Shown here: positions 60,820 through 64,000 of the stretch, one piece after another
Layout of the letters: every line of letters starts with the position of its first letter
Numbering within the stretch: position 1 is the stretch's first letter
From: an uncultured Lachnospiraceae bacterium
Lineage (GTDB): Bacteria; Bacillota; Clostridia; Lachnospirales; Lachnospiraceae
Direction: 5' to 3'
Assembly: GCA_910586015.1 (NCBI GenBank)
Contig: CAJUGJ010000009.1
Location: forward strand, 1 to 64,000
Length of the DNA stretch: 64,000 bases
Translations under genes and position numbers: made by a program
Notes under the pieces: generated by a model
Seen by the model: only the letters and a program-made list of their open reading frames with translations
Told to the model about the DNA's origin: nothing
The model's database searches: none

Positions 60820-61917
60820 TTATACATTGAAACGGAATAACACAACATCTCCGTCCTGAACAATATAATCTTTTCCCTCTGAACGAACCAGCCCTTTTTC
60901 TTTGGCATTTTGAAAATTTCCACAGTCTACTAAATTATCATAGGTAACAATTTCTGCTCGAATAAATCCTCTCTCAAAATCGGAATGGATTTTTCCTGCT
61001 GCTTGTGGTGCTTTTGTTCCTTTTTTTATTGTCCAAGCTTTTGTTTCTTTTGATCCTGCGGTTAAATAACTAATTAATCCAAGTAAATGATAACTCGCAC
61101 GAATTAGTTTTTCTAATCCTGACTCCTTTAATCCTAATTCCTCTAAAAACTGCTTCTTTTCTTCTTCCTCTAATTCCGCAATTTCTTGTTCAATTTGAGC
61201 ACAGATTACAAATACCTCTGAATTTTCTTTTTCTGCATATTCTTTTACTTGTTTTACAAAAAGGTTTCCCTCTCCATCTTGTTCTAATTCATCATCCTTT
61301 ACATTGGCAGCATATATCACAGGTTTTAAGGTTAAAAGCTGCAAACTATTTAATAACTCTACCTCGTCTTCATCCTCGATCTGATACATTTTAGCCAACT
61401 TACCCTGTTCTAATAACTCTTTTAGTTTTGTGAGAAGATTTGCTTCCTTTTCATATGTCTTGTCGCTTTTTGCTGCCTTTCCAACCTTAGATAATCTTCG
61501 TTCAATTACTTCAAGATCAGAAAATATCAACTCTAAATTAATCGTTTCAATATCTCTTAGAGGATTGACTGAACCTTCTACATGAATAATATTAGTATCC
61601 TCAAAACAGCGTATTACATGAATAATTGCATCTACTTCACGAATATTTGATAAGAATTGATTTCCAAGTCCTTCTCCTTTTGATGCACCTTTCACCAAAC
61701 CAGCAATATCTACAAATTCAATAGCAGCCGGCACAACTCGTTCCGAATCATATAATTTTCCAAGAACGTTTAAACGCTTATCTGGTACAGCTACAATTCC
61801 GATATTAGGATCGATTGTACAAAACGGATAATTTGCAGATTCTGCACCTGCTTTTGTCAAGGAATTAAATAATGTACTTTTGCCCACGTTTGGCAGACCT
61901 ACGATACCTAGTTTCAT
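60820..61917 (-). CDS. ychF: Ribosome-binding ATPase YchF
   Basis: YchF is an Obg-family P-loop ATPase that binds ribosomes. The 365-residue protein has G-L-P-N-V-G-K-S-T-L-F-N, a switch region P-A-A-I-E-F-V-D-I-A-G-L-V, a coiled-coil arm (about 130-200) and a C-terminal TGS domain (from about 280). Length is standard. AAGGAGGG precedes the ATG. Confidence 0.96.
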   Translation of the reverse strand: MKLGIVGLPNVGKSTLFNSLTKAGAESANYPFCTIDPNIGIVAVPDKRLNVLGKLYDSERVVPAAIEFVDIAGLVKGASKGEGLGNQFLSNIREVDAIIHVIRCFEDTNIIHVEGSVNPLRDIETINLELIFSDLEVIERRLSKVGKAAKSDKTYEKEANLLTKLKELLEQGKLAKMYQIEDEDEVELLNSLQLLTLKPVIYAANVKDDELEQDGEGNLFVKQVKEYAEKENSEVFVICAQIEQEIAELEEEEKKQFLEELGLKESGLEKLIRASYHLLGLISYLTAGSKETKAWTIKKGTKAPQAAGKIHSDFERGFIRAEIVTYDNLVDCGNFQNAKEKGLVRSEGKDYIVQDGDVVLFRFNV

Positions 61918-62146
61918 TTTTCTATATCCCTCCTTAGAAGTCCCTTAAAATAAGTGCTTTTCGTAATTTTATATTTCCACGAGTACCAATTCAAGTACCA
62001 ATTTTAAATGATTTTAAGTATTTCTTTAATACAATGAGCAACAAATATGTATCTTAAAAAAGAGCTTTGATACAGTATTTTATATATTACCATATAAAGG
62101 TTCATAAGTCTATATCAAATCTCAATTATTTTGTGAACATATTTTT

Positions 62147-62266
62147 TCATTTTCTGTCCAGCCACGAAAATAGAACAAGCATATTTATTAAGTTTATTAT
62201 CCAAGTAAATACCTTCCAGACAAGAACCACAGGAAAGAACATAAGATATAGTAAAATTTTTAGCAT
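62147..62266 (-). CDS. Small membrane peptide, 39 aa
   Basis: A 39-residue hydrophobic peptide (M-L-K-I-L-L-Y-L-M-F-F-P-V-V-L-V-W-K and on to L-D-R-K) with an ideal ribosome binding site, AAAAGGAGG, 5 nt before the ATG. A promoter precedes it: TTGCAG (62324-62329) and TATAGT (62301-62306), 17 bp apart. Aromatic and aliphatic residues would span the membrane once or twice. Function unknown; it may be a stress or toxin-like small membrane protein. Confidence 0.65.
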   Translation of the reverse strand: MLKILLYLMFFPVVLVWKVFTWIINLINMLVLFSWLDRK

Positions 62267-62390
62267 AAATTCCTCCTTTTTTTTAGTATGCTTTTTTCTA
62301 TATTCATACTATACTACAAAAAAATTATTGCTGCAATATAATACCACTTTTTGAAAATATAGAAATTAAGTAAAGTTTTTATTCGATCTC

Positions 62391-62419
62391 TTGATTATAT
62401 TCCACTTATGGAATATAAT
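62391..62419 (+). promoter_or_regulatory. padR promoter with palindromic operator
   Basis: TTGATT (62391-62396) and TATAAT (62414-62419) are 17 bp apart. A perfect 10-bp inverted repeat TTATATTCCA-CTTA-TGGAATATAA (62395-62418) covers the spacer and both boxes. A dimeric PadR regulator bound here would block the polymerase, so self-repression is likely. Confidence 0.8.
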
Positions 62420-62453
62420 TGGTATATAAAATAGGATGGGGAGATTGTATGTT

Positions 62454-62999
62454 ATGTTAAAACATGGAATTTTAGGTCTACTTAACTATAGGAATATGAC
62501 TGGATATGAGATAATGGGGATCTTTCGGGATTCTCTGAATTATTTCTGGAATGCGAAAACCAGTCAGATTTACAGAGAGTTACAAAACTTAGAGCAAAAA
62601 AATTTGGTCAGTAAAACTGTTATTCCTCAGAATGGGAAGCCTGATAAAAATGTCTATTCTATTACATCAGCAGGAAGAATAGAACTACTTCAGTGGCTTT
62701 CGGATGATGATTTGTGTTTGAGAGTCAAGATACCTATTTTGATGAAAGTCTTTTTTATGGGAGAAAGAAGTGTCGAAGAAAATATCCATTATTTTAAAAA
62801 TGTAAAGGAAAGTTGTGAGTATTTCCTGAAAGCTCTGGAAGCTGTCCCTCAGTATATAGAAACCTATGGCAATAGAATAGGTCAAAGTGAAAAGGTGTAT
62901 TACTGGCAGATGACGTTAGAATATGGGCGACGAAGTATACAAATGCAGATAGAATGGGCACAGGACTGTATACGTAGATTGGAGGAAAAAAAGATATGA
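62454..62999 (+). CDS. PadR family transcriptional regulator
   Basis: A 181-residue regulator with an N-terminal winged helix (L-K-H-G-I-L-G-L-L-N-Y-R-N-M-T-G-Y-E-I; N-A-K-T-S-Q-I-Y-R-E-L) and a C-terminal helical dimerisation domain (Vir-type, about 90-181). I start at ATG 62454, 10 nt behind GGGGAG; the ATG at 62436 overlaps this site. Its stop overlaps the start of the flavodoxin-type gene (ATGA), so the two are coupled, and the ligand may be a substrate of that enzyme. Confidence 0.9.
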   Translation: MLKHGILGLLNYRNMTGYEIMGIFRDSLNYFWNAKTSQIYRELQNLEQKNLVSKTVIPQNGKPDKNVYSITSAGRIELLQWLSDDDLCLRVKIPILMKVFFMGERSVEENIHYFKNVKESCEYFLKALEAVPQYIETYGNRIGQSEKVYYWQMTLEYGRRSIQMQIEWAQDCIRRLEEKKI

Positions 63000-64000
63000 A
63001 TATTTTGCTTATAAATGGCAGTCCCAAAGGCAGCAAAAGTAACACTTATCGACTGACAACTGCATTTTTAGATGGTATAAAGCAGGAACAACAGGATATT
63101 TGTATGAAAGAGCTATCAGTCAGTAGTATGAATATCAAACCATGTCTTGGCTGTTTTTCATGTTGGAATCGTACGCCTGGGCACTGCTGCATACAAGACG
63201 ATATGCCACAGGTTATTGAAGATATACTTTGGGCAGATATTACGATATGGAGTTTTCCACTTTATTATTTCACAGTACCCGGTTCGCTGAAAAATTTGAT
63301 AGATCGTCAACTTCCTATGTTACTGCCATTTATGGAGGAGAGAGAAGGACAGATCGGAAATGGAAATCATCCTTATAGGTATGATATGAGTGGAAAAAGT
63401 ACAGTTGTGATCTCTACTTGTGGCTTTTATACAGCCGAGGGAAATTATGATGGTATATACAGCCTTTTTAATCATCTCTGCGGTCAAGAAAATTATACGA
63501 CCATTTTCTGTGGTCAGGGAGAATTGTTTCATATTCCTGAGATGTCTACTCGTACTAATGAATATCTTTCATATGTAAAGCAGGCGGGGAAGGAGTACAT
63601 AAAATATGGTATTTCTAAAGAAACGAGAGAACTGCTTAATGAGCTCCTTATACCACGAGAAACCTTTGAAGCCTGTGCAGACGCAAGTTGGGGAATTGAA
63701 AAAAACATAACAGGCGAAAAAAGTTCTATCACGAAAAAGGAAACTGACACCCTAACCTTTACAAGACAAATGGCATCATTTTATAGTAAAGAGAATTATC
63801 CTGAAAAAGATATCGTGTTGGAAATGTGCTATACAGATGTTGGGGAAGTTTATCAAATTCTTTTAGATAAAGAGGGTAGTCATGTCTATACAGATGGTTC
63901 TTTAACGCCTACCACAAAAATCGAAACACCTGTAACTGTATGGCGTTCAATTGCATCAGGAGAAATTCGTGGTGACGAGGCGATGATGAAGGGGCTTTAT
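62996..64000 (+). CDS. Flavodoxin-like NAD(P)H-dependent oxidoreductase (runs off window)
   Basis: The frame is open from ATG 62996 to the end of the window (335 codons) with no stop. The N-terminal part has the flavin-binding G-S-P-K-G-S-K-S-N-T, a C-L-G-C-F-S-C-W segment and S-F-P-L-Y-Y-F-T-V-P-G, typical of the FMN-reductase/iron-sulfur flavodoxin family. A C-terminal part (from about 275) resembles an SCP2-like lipid-binding domain; that call is tentative. The GGAGG at 62981-62985 lies about 10 nt before the ATG. Confidence 0.85.
   Translation, partial: MNILLINGSPKGSKSNTYRLTTAFLDGIKQEQQDICMKELSVSSMNIKPCLGCFSCWNRTPGHCCIQDDMPQVIEDILWADITIWSFPLYYFTVPGSLKNLIDRQLPMLLPFMEEREGQIGNGNHPYRYDMSGKSTVVISTCGFYTAEGNYDGIYSLFNHLCGQENYTTIFCGQGELFHIPEMSTRTNEYLSYVKQAGKEYIKYGISKETRELLNELLIPRETFEACADASWGIEKNITGEKSSITKKETDTLTFTRQMASFYSKENYPEKDIVLEMCYTDVGEVYQILLDKEGSHVYTDGSLTPTTKIETPVTVWRSIASGEIRGDEAMMKGLY

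Larger units (their letters stand above)
61918..62453. other. Intergenic region with short gene and PadR promoter
   Basis: Apart from the 39-residue membrane peptide gene at 62147-62266 and the padR promoter I find nothing coding. AAGTACCAATT occurs twice in a short repeat near 61982-62002 (GAGTACCAATTC, AAGTACCAATTT). A plus-strand frame at 62067-62354 is antisense to the small gene and looks accidental. Confidence 0.5.

Noticed and set aside
62067..62354. Plus-strand 95-residue frame
   Set aside because: It is antisense to the better supported 39-residue peptide gene and has no ribosome binding site.

Overview
This is a chromosomal window of a low-GC, endospore-forming Firmicute, most likely a Lachnospiraceae-type Clostridium relative. 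The evidence is an AT-rich sequence with strong AGGAGG ribosome binding sites, a sporulation sigma block (spoIIGA-sigE-sigG), an IspH/ribosomal-protein-S1 fusion gene, and a GerA/SpoVAF-type germination protein. I cannot name the species from sequence alone. Nearly all genes from about 2.4 to 62 kb lie on the minus strand; only the two ends carry plus-strand accessory genes.

Layout. 1-2.4 kb: a hicAB toxin-antitoxin pair, a decayed second hicB, and a lipoprotein gene with an in-frame stop. 2.4-11.1 kb: plsX-acpP, rnc-smc-ftsY, a threonine ammonia-lyase and cheR. 11.3-20.5 kb: ispH-rpsA fusion, cmk, a BaiN-type flavoprotein, a lipoprotein, cinA, pgsA, rimO, cdd and deoD. 20.6-22.9 kb: a DUF2828 (helical plus vWA, Ro60/TROVE-like) gene preceded by a compact array of seven tRNA-like RNAs. 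22.9-33.8 kb: an ABC exporter, a germination protein, glyA, an amidohydrolase, an epimerase, a degenerate tyrosine-recombinase-like protein and two small unknown genes. 33.9-43.3 kb: a ten-gene Mrp-type cation/proton antiporter operon with four MrpD-like subunits. 43.5-47.8 kb: sigG, an MBL/beta-CASP hydrolase, sigE, spoIIGA. 48-59.7 kb: the division and cell-wall (dcw) cluster rsmH-ftsL-pbp-pbp-murD-ftsW-murA-divIB-ftsZ, without mraY and murG. 59.8-64 kb: lgt, ychF, a 39-residue membrane peptide, then a padR regulator with a flavodoxin-type reductase that runs off the window.

The most unusual part is 22.16-22.84 kb. Seven RNA elements lie head to tail on the minus strand behind an extended -10 promoter and directly upstream of the DUF2828 gene. 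Two of them are complete tRNAs (anticodons GAU and UAA), each interrupted between nucleotides 28 and 29 of the anticodon stem by 37-43 nt. The insert carries a small hairpin followed by a U(A/U)ACAGCA motif. The other elements keep this motif and mostly a 7-nt anticodon-like loop, but have lost the D arm or T arm to varying degrees. Two of the three-RNA units look like a tandem duplication. Because DUF2828 resembles Ro60, which binds Y RNAs and whose bacterial Y-RNA-like partners include tRNA mimics, I infer a dedicated RNA-protein system. I know of no description of it, but I could not search.
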